Shown one piece after another: positions 42,094 through 50,610 of a stretch of 64,000 nucleotides of DNA. Under the pieces are notes generated by a model. The model ran no database searches and was not told the origin of the DNA. It saw only the letters and a program-made list of their open reading frames with translations. The stretch comes from Streptomyces sp. NBC_01571 (GTDB taxonomy: Bacteria > Actinomycetota > Actinomycetes > Streptomycetales > Streptomycetaceae). Position 1 is the first letter of the stretch, and every line of letters begins with the position of its first letter. The DNA lies in the NCBI RefSeq assembly GCF_026339875.1, contig NZ_JAPEPZ010000001.1, positions 9,176,001 to 9,240,000 on the forward strand. The letters are read 5' to 3'. The position numbers and the translations under genes were made by a program.

Positions 42094-43376
42094 GAGGTAC
42101 CGCCTTCGGAGCCGGGGAGCGGGGTGAGGTCGAGGGTCGCCTGTACGGTCCATCCGCGGCCGGGGCGGGGTACCGGCCCCGCGTCGACCGTGCCGCCGTA
42201 CAGGGCCGCCCGTTCGCGCATGCCGACGAGCCCGTGCCCTTCCTCGTTCGGAGGACCGGCCGGCCGCGACCCGCCCGGCGGCCCGGTGTCCTGGACGCGG
42301 ACGCGCACCCGCGCGCCCTCCACCCCGATCGCGAGGCGGACCTGCGTGTCGGCTCCGGCGTGCTTGAGGCTGTTGGTCAGCGCTTCCTGGACTATCCGGT
42401 AGACCGTCAGCTGCACGCCGCCGTCCAGTGCGTCCGTGTCACCGGTCGTCCGGTAGGAGATCACGGGCCCGGCGGAACGGATCCGGGCGCAGAGCGCGTC
42501 GATGTCGGCGATGCCCGGCTGGGGACTGAGCGCGGGAGCCTCGGCCTCCTCGCGCAGCACGCCGAGCATACGGCGCAGCTCGCCCAGGGCCTGGCGGCCG
42601 GTGTCGCCGATGAGCAGCAGCGCCTGCTTGCCCCGTTCGGGGCTGACGTCGGAGGCGTACACGCCGGCGTCGGCGAGAGTGATCATGACAGCGAGGTTGT
42701 GGCCGACGATGTCGTGCATCTCGCGGGCCACCCGGGTGCGTTCGGTGGCCGCCGCCAGCCTGCTGCGCTGGTCGCGTTCGATCTCCAGCCGGGCCGCGCG
42801 CTCCCGCAGTCCGGCGAGCTGGGCCCGTCGGATGCGCACCGCCATCCCCACGGCGACGGCCGCGATCGCGGCGCTGAACAGGAAGAACAGCGCGTCCCAG
42901 ACGGACACCACGGCGGAGGCCCGCACGGCGACCAGGACCAGGCCGACGGCCGTGACGGCGCAGGCCCACCCCAGATGCCGCAGCGTTCCGTGCAGCGTCA
43001 GGCTGTACAGGGCGATCAGCAGGGCGACGTCGGCGCGCAGCAGCACACCGAGCGACCACTGCAGGAGAAAGACCGCAGTGATGGCGGCGAAGGCCGCGGA
43101 CGGATTCCTGCGCCGCCACAGCAGCGGCAGCACCAGTCCCGCCTGCAATGCCAGCATCCCGGCGAGCGGCGGCCGGGTGAACCTGGCGGCGAGCTCGCGC
43201 CGGCCGCCGTGTCCGTGCACCACCAGGTCCGGCAGACAGAACATCAGGAAGACCAGGACGACCACGGCCGTGTCCAGCACCCACGGGCGCGCTCGGTCCG
43301 CCTGCCGCAGCCACTGTCCGCCGCGGGTCAGCCGGGCGAACAGGGGGCTCATACCGGCGGTGTCTTCGGCGGTCAC
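42090..43376 (-). CDS. Sensor histidine kinase (HisKA_3 type)
   Basis: A 428-aa kinase from the GTG at 43376 (GGACAGG upstream; an ATG at 43352 is the alternative). The N-terminal third has several hydrophobic helices (VLDTAVVVLVFLMFCL, LAGMLALQAGLVLPLL and others), typical of intramembrane-sensing kinases. The dimerisation helix carries the phosphorylated His in AREMHDIVGHNLAVMI. The ATP-binding domain includes ALTNSLKHAGA (N box) and GHGLVGMRERA (G box). It is translationally coupled to the regulator and 100 bp from the ABC permease. Confidence 0.88.
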   Translation of the reverse strand: MTAEDTAGMSPLFARLTRGGQWLRQADRARPWVLDTAVVVLVFLMFCLPDLVVHGHGGRRELAARFTRPPLAGMLALQAGLVLPLLWRRRNPSAAFAAITAVFLLQWSLGVLLRADVALLIALYSLTLHGTLRHLGWACAVTAVGLVLVAVRASAVVSVWDALFFLFSAAIAAVAVGMAVRIRRAQLAGLRERAARLEIERDQRSRLAAATERTRVAREMHDIVGHNLAVMITLADAGVYASDVSPERGKQALLLIGDTGRQALGELRRMLGVLREEAEAPALSPQPGIADIDALCARIRSAGPVISYRTTGDTDALDGGVQLTVYRIVQEALTNSLKHAGADTQVRLAIGVEGARVRVRVQDTGPPGGSRPAGPPNEEGHGLVGMRERAALYGGTVDAGPVPRPGRGWTVQATLDLTPLPGSEGGTS

Positions 43377-43475
43377 GGGTGTCACCTGTCCATGGTGGGC
43401 GAGGCACGCGGGCGCGGCACCCGGATGAGCCGGGCACCGCACCGACAGCGGACGATACGCGTGGTGTACGGGCCG

Positions 43476-44324
43476 TCAGGCGTCGCTGCGCACCAGCCGG
43501 AAGGCGGCCCCCGCCAGCGCCAGCACGGTCCAGCCGAGGAAGACGACGAGCCCGGCGGTGGGCGACAGGGTGGTGCCGTCGTGGGTGAGGGCGAACATCG
43601 ACTCGCCCGCGTTGCTGGGCAGATACGGGCTGATGTCGTCCTGCCAGGAACTCGGCAGGAGCGAGATCAGGCCGGGGACCAGCATCAGAGCGCCGACCAG
43701 CACCGAGATACCGCCCGCCACCGAGCGCAGCAGCGCGCCGAGGGCGGCGCCGATCACACCGACCAGACCGAGGTAGAGGCCCGCGCCCAGCAGACTGCGC
43801 ACCACGCCCGGGTGCGAGAACGTCATGGCCGCGTTCGTACCGGACACGATGCCGCTCGCGAACAGGAAGGCGACGAACGCGCCGACCGTGCCCACGGCCA
43901 GGGAGACCAGGCCGAACACGGCCGACTTTGACCAGAGGACCGGCAGCCGCCGCGGGACCGCGGCCAGTGTGGAGCGGATCATGCCGGTGGAGTACTCGCC
44001 CGCCGTGACGAGGACGCCCAGGACGCCCAGTGCCAGCTGCGCGAAGTTCGTACCGAACAGCGACAGGCTGACGGCGGTGGAGCGGGCGAAGTCCGGGTCC
44101 ATGTGGTGGCCGGAGTCGATTCTCGACTTGTACTGGGCCGCGGCGATCAGACCGAAGGCCACCAGGAAGACCAGGCCGAGGCCGAGCGTGATCCAGGTCG
44201 AGCGCAGGGACCACAGTTTGGCCCACTCCGAGCGCAGCACCCGGCGTCCGGTCACCCGGTAGTCGGGGCGCGCGGCGGGCGCGGGGAGCGGAGCGGAGGT
44301 CTCGGTCGCGGTGATGGTGCTCAT
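43476..44324 (-). CDS. ABC-2 type transporter permease
   Basis: A 282-aa permease with about six TM helices (WITLGLGLVFLVAFGLIAAA, FGLVSLAVGTVGAFVAFLF, LGLVGVIGAALGALL, LVVFLGWTVLALAGAAF) and a large loop after the first. Its ATG overlaps the stop of the ATPase gene (ATGA), so the two form an exporter. Adjacent kinase and regulator genes suggest sensing of the exported or toxic compound, as in peptide or lipid-antibiotic resistance modules (inference). Confidence 0.88.
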   Translation of the reverse strand: MSTITATETSAPLPAPAARPDYRVTGRRVLRSEWAKLWSLRSTWITLGLGLVFLVAFGLIAAAQYKSRIDSGHHMDPDFARSTAVSLSLFGTNFAQLALGVLGVLVTAGEYSTGMIRSTLAAVPRRLPVLWSKSAVFGLVSLAVGTVGAFVAFLFASGIVSGTNAAMTFSHPGVVRSLLGAGLYLGLVGVIGAALGALLRSVAGGISVLVGALMLVPGLISLLPSSWQDDISPYLPSNAGESMFALTHDGTTLSPTAGLVVFLGWTVLALAGAAFRLVRSDA

Positions 44325-45271
44325 GCGGCCCTCCCGGGGGTCTCGACGCCGGCGCCGGTCGCGGTGGTGGAGCCGTGGTACTCGACGGCGTCCCTGGTCA
44401 GGTCCATGAACGCCTCCTCCAGCGACACCGACTTCGCGCTCAGTTCGAACAGTGCGATGCCGTGCTCGGCCGCCTTCACTCCGATCTGGCGTGCCGTCAC
44501 ACCCGTCACGTGCAGTTCCTCGGAGCCCGCGCGGCCGGTGACGTCGACGCCGGGACCGGCCAGCACCTCCCGCAGCCGGGCCGGATCGGCGGTGGCCACC
44601 TTCACGGTGTCCCCGCCCACCTCGCGGATCAGGTCGTGCACGGTGGTGTCGGCCAGCAGCCGGCCCCGTCCCACGATGATCAGGTGGTCCGCCACCAGCG
44701 CGACCTCGGTCATGAGGTGCGAGGACACGAAGACGGTGCGGCCCTCGGCGGCGAGTTCGGTGAGGAGGTTGCGGATCCAGAGCACGCCCTCGGGGTCGAG
44801 CCCGTTGACCGGCTCGTCCAGCATGACCGTCTGCGGGTCACCCAGCAGCGCCGCCGCGATGCCGAGGCGCTGGCCCATGCCGAGCGAGAACGCGCCGGCC
44901 CGCTTCCTGGCGACGCTGCCGAGCCCGGCCAGTTCGATGACCTCGTCGACGCGGCGGCGCGGGATGCCGTGGGTGAGCGCGAGCGCGTGGAGGTGGTTGT
45001 ACGCGGAACGTCCGGGGTGGATCGACCTGGCCTCCAGCAGCGCGCCGACCTCCTGCAAGGGGGCGGCGTGCTGGGCGTAGCGGCGGCCACCGACCCGTAC
45101 GGAGCCGGCGCTCGGGGCGTCCAGTCCGACGATCAGGCGCATGGTCGTCGACTTTCCCGCGCCGTTGGGTCCCAGGAAGCCGGTGACAGTGCCGGGCCGG
45201 ACGACGAAGTCGAGATGGTCGACCGCCGTCTTCTCCCCGTACCGCTTGGTCAGCTGCTGTGCCTCGATCAT
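44321..45271 (-). CDS. ABC transporter ATP-binding protein
   Basis: A 316-aa ATPase of the drug-resistance (DrrA/CcmA) branch. Walker A is GPNGAGKST, the signature FSLGMGQRLGI, Walker B VMLDEPVNGLDPEG, then the SSHLM H-loop. The last 90 residues hold the DrrA-type C-terminal domain. The ATG at 45271 follows GAGGGACGAG. It begins a four-gene operon (ATPase, permease, kinase, regulator); a 22-bp palindrome lies about 110 bp upstream. Confidence 0.9.
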   Translation of the reverse strand: MIEAQQLTKRYGEKTAVDHLDFVVRPGTVTGFLGPNGAGKSTTMRLIVGLDAPSAGSVRVGGRRYAQHAAPLQEVGALLEARSIHPGRSAYNHLHALALTHGIPRRRVDEVIELAGLGSVARKRAGAFSLGMGQRLGIAAALLGDPQTVMLDEPVNGLDPEGVLWIRNLLTELAAEGRTVFVSSHLMTEVALVADHLIIVGRGRLLADTTVHDLIREVGGDTVKVATADPARLREVLAGPGVDVTGRAGSEELHVTGVTARQIGVKAAEHGIALFELSAKSVSLEEAFMDLTRDAVEYHGSTTATGAGVETPGRAA

Positions 45272-45381
45272 CGCTCGTCCCTCGCGTCCGGGCGCCACAC
45301 CGGTTCTGGAGCGCCTCACCTGCGACGTTAATCTCCAGAGACCTCGCGAGCCGTGGTACCGGGGGGTGAACTACGGCCATC

Positions 45382-45403
45382 GGGTGGTACCGCGGTACCA
45401 CCC
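45382..45403. promoter_or_regulatory. Perfect 22-bp palindrome, likely operator of the transporter operon
   Basis: Two 11-bp arms GGGTGGTACCG and its exact complement meet at a CG centre. A related half-site GTGGTACCGGG lies 30 bp nearer the operon. It sits in the promoter region, so the operon's own NarL-type regulator is the best candidate binder. Confidence 0.65.
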
Positions 45404-45433
45404 GGCACGCTGCGACCGCGATCGGGGGCCGTG

Positions 45434-45466
45434 GGCCGGCGCCGGCCGTGATCGACCGGCGCCGGT
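45434..45466. terminator. G/C palindromes after the AhpD-like gene
   Basis: GGCCGGC-GCCGGCC (45434-45447) and ACCGGC-GCCGGT (45455-45466) are perfect inverted repeats without a loop, about 90-120 bp downstream of the carboxymuconolactone-type gene. They may terminate its transcript; alternatively they form part of the operator region. Confidence 0.45.
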
Positions 45467-45555
45467 GGATCGGGCCGACGGATTCGGCCGGCGGATTTCG
45501 GCCGGTGGCGCCGGCCCGGCGCCCCGGGCACTGACGCGGGGTCAGTGCGTCGCGG

Positions 45556-46035
45556 TCATCCGAACTGGCCGGGCTGGTAGTCGCCCGCGGGCTGCCGGAC
45601 GATGACGTTCATACGGTTGTACGCGTTGATCAGCGCGATGAGTGACACCAGCGCGGCGAGCTGCTCCTCGTCGAAGTGCTTGGCGGCGTTCTCCCAGACC
45701 TCGTCGGACACGCCCCCGGCGGCGTCGGCGACGCGGGTGCCCTCCTCGGTCAGCTCCAGGGCGGCACGCTCGGCGTCGGTGAAGACCGTGGCCTCCCGCC
45801 AGACCGCGACCAGGTTGAGACGGAGGGTGGACTCACCGGCGTGCGCCGCGTCCTTGGTGTGCATGTCCGTGCAGAAGCCGCAGCCGTTGATCTGGCTGGC
45901 ACGGAGCTTGACCAGTTCCTGTGTCGTGCGGGGCAGCGTCGACTCCGAGACGACCTTGCCCGCCGAGTTGATGTGGCGCGCGAACTTGGCCGTGAGGGCG
46001 TTGCCGTAGAAGTCCAGACGGGCGTCGGCGTTCAT
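45556..46035 (-). CDS. Carboxymuconolactone decarboxylase/AhpD family protein
   Basis: A 159-aa helical protein with the AhpD core CGFCTDMH, where Cys52 and Cys55 form the CxxC pair and His59 is the relay residue, in LVKLRASQINGCGFCTDMHT. Related proteins act as alkylhydroperoxidases or thiol-dependent reductases. GAGGAGACC precedes the ATG. It stands alone between the transporter operon and a divergent membrane protein gene. Confidence 0.88.
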   Translation of the reverse strand: MNADARLDFYGNALTAKFARHINSAGKVVSESTLPRTTQELVKLRASQINGCGFCTDMHTKDAAHAGESTLRLNLVAVWREATVFTDAERAALELTEEGTRVADAAGGVSDEVWENAAKHFDEEQLAALVSLIALINAYNRMNVIVRQPAGDYQPGQFG

Positions 46036-46271
46036 GGTGGTCTCCTCGTCGCGTCGGTGGATGCACCCCCATGACGGACCGGCCCGGCGGGATGTGACAC
46101 CGAGGCGGGGAGGTCGGATGTGACCTGCGTCTCCCGGTCGGACGGGCGCAGCGGATGCGGCGTGAGCGGGGCGGTCGCAGCATGAGAGGCAGAGGTCTCG
46201 CCTCAGCGCCGAGCCGGGGGACACCTCGTGCCCTCGGCCCGATACGGCGGCTCAGGCCGCGGAGGTGTCCG

Positions 46272-47090
46272 ATGGCTCCACCCGATGCGACGCACGGCCC
46301 CGGAGGGACGGGGACCGGCAGGACTCCGCCGCCCGGCGGCGCGGGGGCCGGTTCGCGGCCGAGGTCCGTGCCACCCGTGACGGACAGGGACCGGACGCCG
46401 CCCGGACCCGGATCCGGGCCCGTGATGCTCGCGCGGGCCGACGCCTCCGGCCGCGAACCCCCGCACACCCGCGGCGTCTTCCTCGGCTTCGCCCCCTGGA
46501 TCGTCTTCGACGTCGTGGCGAGTCCCAGTACGTGGAAGTACGCCGCCCTGGCCGCGCTCGTCACGGCGCTGGTGCTCAACGTTCCCGAACTGCGGCGCGG
46601 GAGCCTCAAGGTGCTGGAAGCGGCGGGTGTGGTGTTCTTCGCCGTCCTCTGCGTGCTGGGGCTCGTGCTGGACCGTCAGGAACTGATCTGGCTGGAGACC
46701 TACGCGCAGACGCTGTCCAACGGGGTGATCGCCGCCGTTGCACTCGGGTCCCTCGCCTTCACGCCGTTCACCGAGCAGTACGCCCGCGAGTCGGTGCCCC
46801 CCGAGTACTGGGACTCGCCGGTGTTCCGGCGCACCAACCGTGTCCTGACGGCGATGTGGGGCGGGGTGTTCCTGGTCACGGCTCTGCTGGGGCTGCTCGC
46901 CCTGCGGGTGAGGTCGGGGGCGGACTGGCTCAACTGGGTCGTCCCGATCGCCATGCTGGTCGCGGCGGTCCGCTTGACGAAGTGGTACCCGGAACACGTC
47001 CGGGCACAGGCGCGGGCCCGGGCCCAGGGGCCTCCCCGGGGCCGAGGGGACGACCGCATTCCGGGGGAGGGGCCTCGCACGCTAGGGTGA
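46272..47090 (+). CDS. Membrane protein of unknown function
   Basis: A 272-aa protein starting at an ATG behind GGAGGTG. The first 65 residues are Gly/Pro/Arg-rich and disordered. From about residue 70 there are five or so TM segments (GVFLGFAPWIVFDVV, YAALAALVTALVLNV, AAGVVFFAVLCVLGLVL, VIAAVALGSLAFT, FLVTALLGLLALRV and LNWVVPIAMLVAAVRL). No known domain is recognised, although the layout recalls small actinobacterial DUF proteins that appear beside isoprenoid or redox genes. The next gene begins 36 bp downstream. Confidence 0.75.
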   Translation: MAPPDATHGPGGTGTGRTPPPGGAGAGSRPRSVPPVTDRDRTPPGPGSGPVMLARADASGREPPHTRGVFLGFAPWIVFDVVASPSTWKYAALAALVTALVLNVPELRRGSLKVLEAAGVVFFAVLCVLGLVLDRQELIWLETYAQTLSNGVIAAVALGSLAFTPFTEQYARESVPPEYWDSPVFRRTNRVLTAMWGGVFLVTALLGLLALRVRSGADWLNWVVPIAMLVAAVRLTKWYPEHVRAQARARAQGPPRGRGDDRIPGEGPRTLG

Positions 47091-47126
47091 GCGGCCATTC
47101 GTGCAGGTGAGGGGCAGGGGAGTCGG

Positions 47127-47552
47127 ATGCTGGATCACTCGGAGGACAGGCTTCTGGAGGAGGCCCTCGGCGCGATCGCCGGACAGGGGCGTCTCGGCGC
47201 GAAGTTCGCGGCCAGGTTCCTCAAGCACGACGTCCACGAGATCGAGCTGAGGCTGCCGCTGAGCTTCGACCTCGCCCTCGAACGCGTCCGCGGGAGCCTG
47301 GTCGAGTCGGCGGACGGCACGGATCCGTCGCTGCTGCAGTCCGGGGCGGACCGGGTGGCGCTGCGCGTGATGTCGGGGGCGGGCTTCGCGGCGATGAACC
47401 CGGTCGTGGTCACGGTCACCGTGACCCGCGTCGAGGAGGACAGCACCGGGATACGGGTGCGGGCGGTGGCCAAGGAAGGCCTGATCAAGCAGCACGCGGG
47501 TGAGAAGACCGCGCAGCGTGTCGCGTCGGCGCTGGAGGGCCGACGCGGGTGA
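47127..47552 (+). CDS. Hypothetical protein
   Basis: A 141-aa soluble protein behind AGGGGAG. It has an amphipathic N-terminal helix, a hydrophobic central part (ELRLPLSFDLALERVRGSLV), a beta-rich stretch (PVVVTVTVTRV, GIRVRAVAKEGLI) and a helical end with KTAQRVASAL. The shape recalls a START/Bet v I-like or SRPBCC-like small domain but no signature residue supports it. It is close to the membrane protein gene and may be co-transcribed. Confidence 0.65.
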   Translation: MLDHSEDRLLEEALGAIAGQGRLGAKFAARFLKHDVHEIELRLPLSFDLALERVRGSLVESADGTDPSLLQSGADRVALRVMSGAGFAAMNPVVVTVTVTRVEEDSTGIRVRAVAKEGLIKQHAGEKTAQRVASALEGRRG

Positions 47553-47654
47553 CTCCGGCCGGGCCCCACCGCGGGTGCGCGTGCCCGCGTACGTGCCCGT
47601 GCGAGTGCCGTTGCCCGCGCCGTCGGGCGCCGGGGAAGAGGTAAAGAGTTCGCC

Positions 47655-47688
47655 TGGTCTAGTCCAAAGGGAAATCTGGTCTAGGCCA
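47655..47688. promoter_or_regulatory. Two DasR-like boxes before the chitinase gene
   Basis: TGGTCTAGTCCA (47655-47666) and TGGTCTAGGCCA (47677-47688) each match the dre consensus TGGTCTAGACCA at 11 of 12 positions, with starts 22 bp apart. Such direct repeats are known at Streptomyces chitinase promoters. A -35-like TTGACA follows at 47694. Confidence 0.85.
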
Positions 47689-47755
47689 ATCCATTGACAT
47701 GGCCGCAACAGCATCAGGAAGCTGGGGCGAACCCCCTCTCCCCTGGAGGCACGCA

Positions 47756-48976
47756 GTGAGACGTCTTCGCGCATGTCTGGGCGCAGTCGCCGCCGTCGGA
47801 CTCGCCGCGGCGGGTACGACCGCACTGGTCGCGGGCAGCGCTTCGGGCGCGACCTCCGCACTCGCCAACCGCTGGTACGCCGCGGCTCCCTACCTGATGC
47901 CGCTCGACAACGACCCGCCGGACCCGGGCGCGATCATGGACGCCACCGGCCTGAAGGCGTTCCAGCTCGCCTTCGTCCTCGCCCCCAACGGCGGTGGGTG
48001 CAGCCCCACTTGGGGAGGCACGGCCGCGGTCTCCTCGGACACCGCCGTCCAGTCCGTCGTCAACACCATCCGTGCCAGGGGCGGCGACGTCTCCGTCTCC
48101 ATCGGCGGGTACGGCGGTACGAAGCTCGGCCAGGTGTGCTCGGACGCGGCCGCCACGGCGGCGGCGTACCAGCAGGTCATCACCAAGTACGGGCTGCACG
48201 CCATCGACTTCGACCTCGAGGAGCCGGAGTACGAGAACACCGCGGCCATCAAGAACGAGATCGGTGCCGCCAAGATCCTCCAGCAGAACAACCCCGGCCT
48301 GTACGTCTCCGTCACCACCGCGGGCACGGCGGACGGTACCGGCTGGTTCGGCAAGCAGATGCTGCTGGAGGCCAAGTCGCAGGGGTTCATCCCGAACAAC
48401 TTCTCCATCATGCCGTTCGACGGCGGCTTCAACGGCGCGGCCTCGCAGACCAGCGCGCTCACCAACTTCAACCAGATCCTGCAGTCCACCTTCGCCTGGG
48501 ACCAGGCGACCGCCTACGCCCACGAGGGCTTCTCCGGGATGAACGGACGCAGCGACACCGGCGAGTACTTCTCACAGGCCGACTTCCAGACCGTGCTGGA
48601 CTACGTCACCAGTCACAACATGGACCGCTTCACGTTCTGGTCCCTCAACCGCGACCGCCAGTGCACCCCGGCCGACAACGGCGGCCGCACATCGGGGACC
48701 TGCTCCAGCGTCGCGCAGAACTCCTGGGACTTCGCGAAGTATTCGGTGAAGTTCGCCGGCGTGACACCCCCCACCTCGACCCCCACCCCCACCCCCACCC
48801 CGACGCCCACGCCTCCCGGCACGGGCTGCAAGACGGCCTGGAGTTCTACCGCCGTCTACACCGCCGGCAACGAGGTGTCGTACAACAAGCACAACTGGAA
48901 GGCCAAGTGGTGGACCCAGAACGAGACTCCGGTCGCCTCCGACTGGGGCGTCTGGCAGGACGAGGGTGCCTGCTGA
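47756..48976 (+). CDS. Secreted chitinase, glycoside hydrolase family 18 with CBM5/12
   Basis: A 406-aa secreted endo- or exochitinase. The GTG at 47756 behind CTGGAGGC is preferred over an ATG at 47699, which would overlap the promoter. The signal peptide ends near residue 33. The barrel carries FDLEE with the catalytic Glu155; the first Asp of the usual DxxDxDxE block is His here. A TPTPTPTP linker (about 340-357) leads to a C-terminal chitin-binding module of about 50 residues with WKAKWWTQN and a final Cys pair. DasR-like sites upstream link it to the GlcNAc regulon. Confidence 0.93.
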   Translation: MRRLRACLGAVAAVGLAAAGTTALVAGSASGATSALANRWYAAAPYLMPLDNDPPDPGAIMDATGLKAFQLAFVLAPNGGGCSPTWGGTAAVSSDTAVQSVVNTIRARGGDVSVSIGGYGGTKLGQVCSDAAATAAAYQQVITKYGLHAIDFDLEEPEYENTAAIKNEIGAAKILQQNNPGLYVSVTTAGTADGTGWFGKQMLLEAKSQGFIPNNFSIMPFDGGFNGAASQTSALTNFNQILQSTFAWDQATAYAHEGFSGMNGRSDTGEYFSQADFQTVLDYVTSHNMDRFTFWSLNRDRQCTPADNGGRTSGTCSSVAQNSWDFAKYSVKFAGVTPPTSTPTPTPTPTPTPPGTGCKTAWSSTAVYTAGNEVSYNKHNWKAKWWTQNETPVASDWGVWQDEGAC

Positions 48977-48990
48977 GGTCCTGACGGAAA

Positions 48991-49039
48991 CGGTGGGGCG
49001 GGGCTCCCGGGGCGAGGCCTCGGGGACGCCGCCCCACCG
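48991..49039 (+). terminator. Terminator of the chitinase gene
   Basis: An 11-bp perfect stem CGGTGGGGCGG (48991-49001) with 49029-49039, 15 bp after the stop. Confidence 0.7.
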
Positions 49040-49116
49040 CGTGCCGGCCCCACGGCAGGTGCCCGCAGCCCTCGGGACAGCAGTGCGCGGGCGGTGTCCG
49101 CGCCCGTCGGGACGGA

Positions 49117-50331
49117 TCAGTCCGGTGGCCCGGCTGTCAGGCGGGCGTCCAGCCAGTCGAAGACGCGCTGTTCGAACAACGCGCGGCCCATCGGCTCGCA
49201 GTGCAGATGGGCGCCCTCGGCCTCGGTGAAGCAGACCAGCGCCTTGGGACCGGGCAGCGCGTCGTAGAGCCGCCGCGACGCGCCGGGCCAGAAGTGCTCC
49301 CCCTCCGGGTCGGTGATCAGCAGCGGGGTGGTGATCAGCCCGGCCACCGGGGACACGTCGTACCGGGCGACCTCGGACAGCAGGTCGTACGGCGAGTCGA
49401 CCCCGTACGGCCGGGCCCGCCGGCGCCACATCGCGGCGAGCGCCGGATCCGCGTCCAGAGCCTCGCGGACGACGTGGTCGAACGTGTCGCGGTCACCGGA
49501 GTCCCACAGGCCGCGCAGCTCCGGGCCGAGGTGGCGCCACCAGCTCTCCGCGACGTCGACGACACCCGGATCGGCGACCGCCGCGGCGATCCGGTGCTCG
49601 AACGCGAGCGCGCGCGGAACCCAGTATCCCGCCTGGCTGATTCCCGCGAGCGCGATGCGCCCGGCGTCGACATCGGACCGCGCGGACAGGAAGTCCACGA
49701 CCGGCGTGACGACCTTCTCCCAGTCCGGGCGGAACGTCACTCCGTGCTCGAACAGCATGGACTGCTGACCGGGCCCGTCGAACAACAGCGCACGGTGGCC
49801 CCTCGCCACGGCGGGCGCGCCGAGCAGCGTCCAGGCCGAGCTGACCGGGCCGTCGCTGCCGTTGTTGACGATCACCGTCGACAGCGGTCCCGGCCGATCG
49901 GGCGGGCTCATCAGATAGCCCGGCAGCGTCCTGCCCCCGTACGGGATCGCGACCCGCTCGGCGGGCGGGTCCCATGCCCGCGCGAACCGGTCGAAGCAGT
50001 CGCGGTGCTCGCCGAACACCTCGCGCAGCCGCGTCTCCGGGTCCTCGCACGACTCGACGCCCACGAGGGCCAGGCCGAAGTATCCGGCGGCCCGCAGGAA
50101 GGCGTCCCGGGCCGTGGCCGACCGGCCGCGCGCCGCGCTCCTCTCGCCCTGCTCCCGGACACGGCGGCCCAGCGCGGCCCAGGTCCAGAACCAGGTCTCC
50201 CCGCCGGCGTCCGACACGGCGGCCGAAGTCGCCAGCACCTCGCCCACGTCCGCGCCGTGCCGCCAGGCGGAGCCCAGAGCGATCAGGATCTCGTAGTCGA
50301 ACTGGTCGTCCTCGTTGAACCGGTACGCCAT
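49117..50331 (-). CDS. Alpha/beta hydrolase (peptidase S15/esterase-like)
   Basis: A 404-aa soluble hydrolase. An N-terminal helical cap of about 130 residues precedes the hydrolase core: VNNGSDGPVSSAW (oxyanion region), FDGPGQQSMLF, nucleophile Ser in LAGISQAGYW, the acid in ITDPEGEHFW and His in AEGAHLHCEP. Related proteins hydrolyse esters or act as 2,6-dihydroxy-pseudo-oxynicotine-like C-C hydrolases. The ATG at 50331 gives the normal length; the frame is open further upstream into unrelated sequence. It diverges from the FUSC gene. Confidence 0.83.
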   Translation of the reverse strand: MAYRFNEDDQFDYEILIALGSAWRHGADVGEVLATSAAVSDAGGETWFWTWAALGRRVREQGERSAARGRSATARDAFLRAAGYFGLALVGVESCEDPETRLREVFGEHRDCFDRFARAWDPPAERVAIPYGGRTLPGYLMSPPDRPGPLSTVIVNNGSDGPVSSAWTLLGAPAVARGHRALLFDGPGQQSMLFEHGVTFRPDWEKVVTPVVDFLSARSDVDAGRIALAGISQAGYWVPRALAFEHRIAAAVADPGVVDVAESWWRHLGPELRGLWDSGDRDTFDHVVREALDADPALAAMWRRRARPYGVDSPYDLLSEVARYDVSPVAGLITTPLLITDPEGEHFWPGASRRLYDALPGPKALVCFTEAEGAHLHCEPMGRALFEQRVFDWLDARLTAGPPD

Positions 50332-50610
50332 GGCGACTCCCGTGGCCCGCGCCGCCGGACGCCCCCGCGCCCGAGTCCACCACCGTTTCAGGCTACGAGT
50401 CCCCCCGTCCCCCCGCACCCGGCGGCGACCGCCACCACGTGCGCAGGTCCTCCGCCGGGTCGAAAATGAGCAGAGGCCCGGTCGCCGAGCACCCGCGGTG
50501 CCTGCCGAGAGGAACGTCCGCATGTGCCCCATGAGCCGCAGGAGCGCACCGCCGCCACCCCCGTCACGGGCCGACCGTGGTGAGCGAGCCGACGTGGGCG
50601 GCGAGCGGGT

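Noticed and set aside
47699..47755. ATG at 47699 as start of the chitinase
   Set aside because: It overlaps the -35-like sequence and adds a poor N-terminus; the GTG at 47756 has a GGAGG site and a normal signal peptide.
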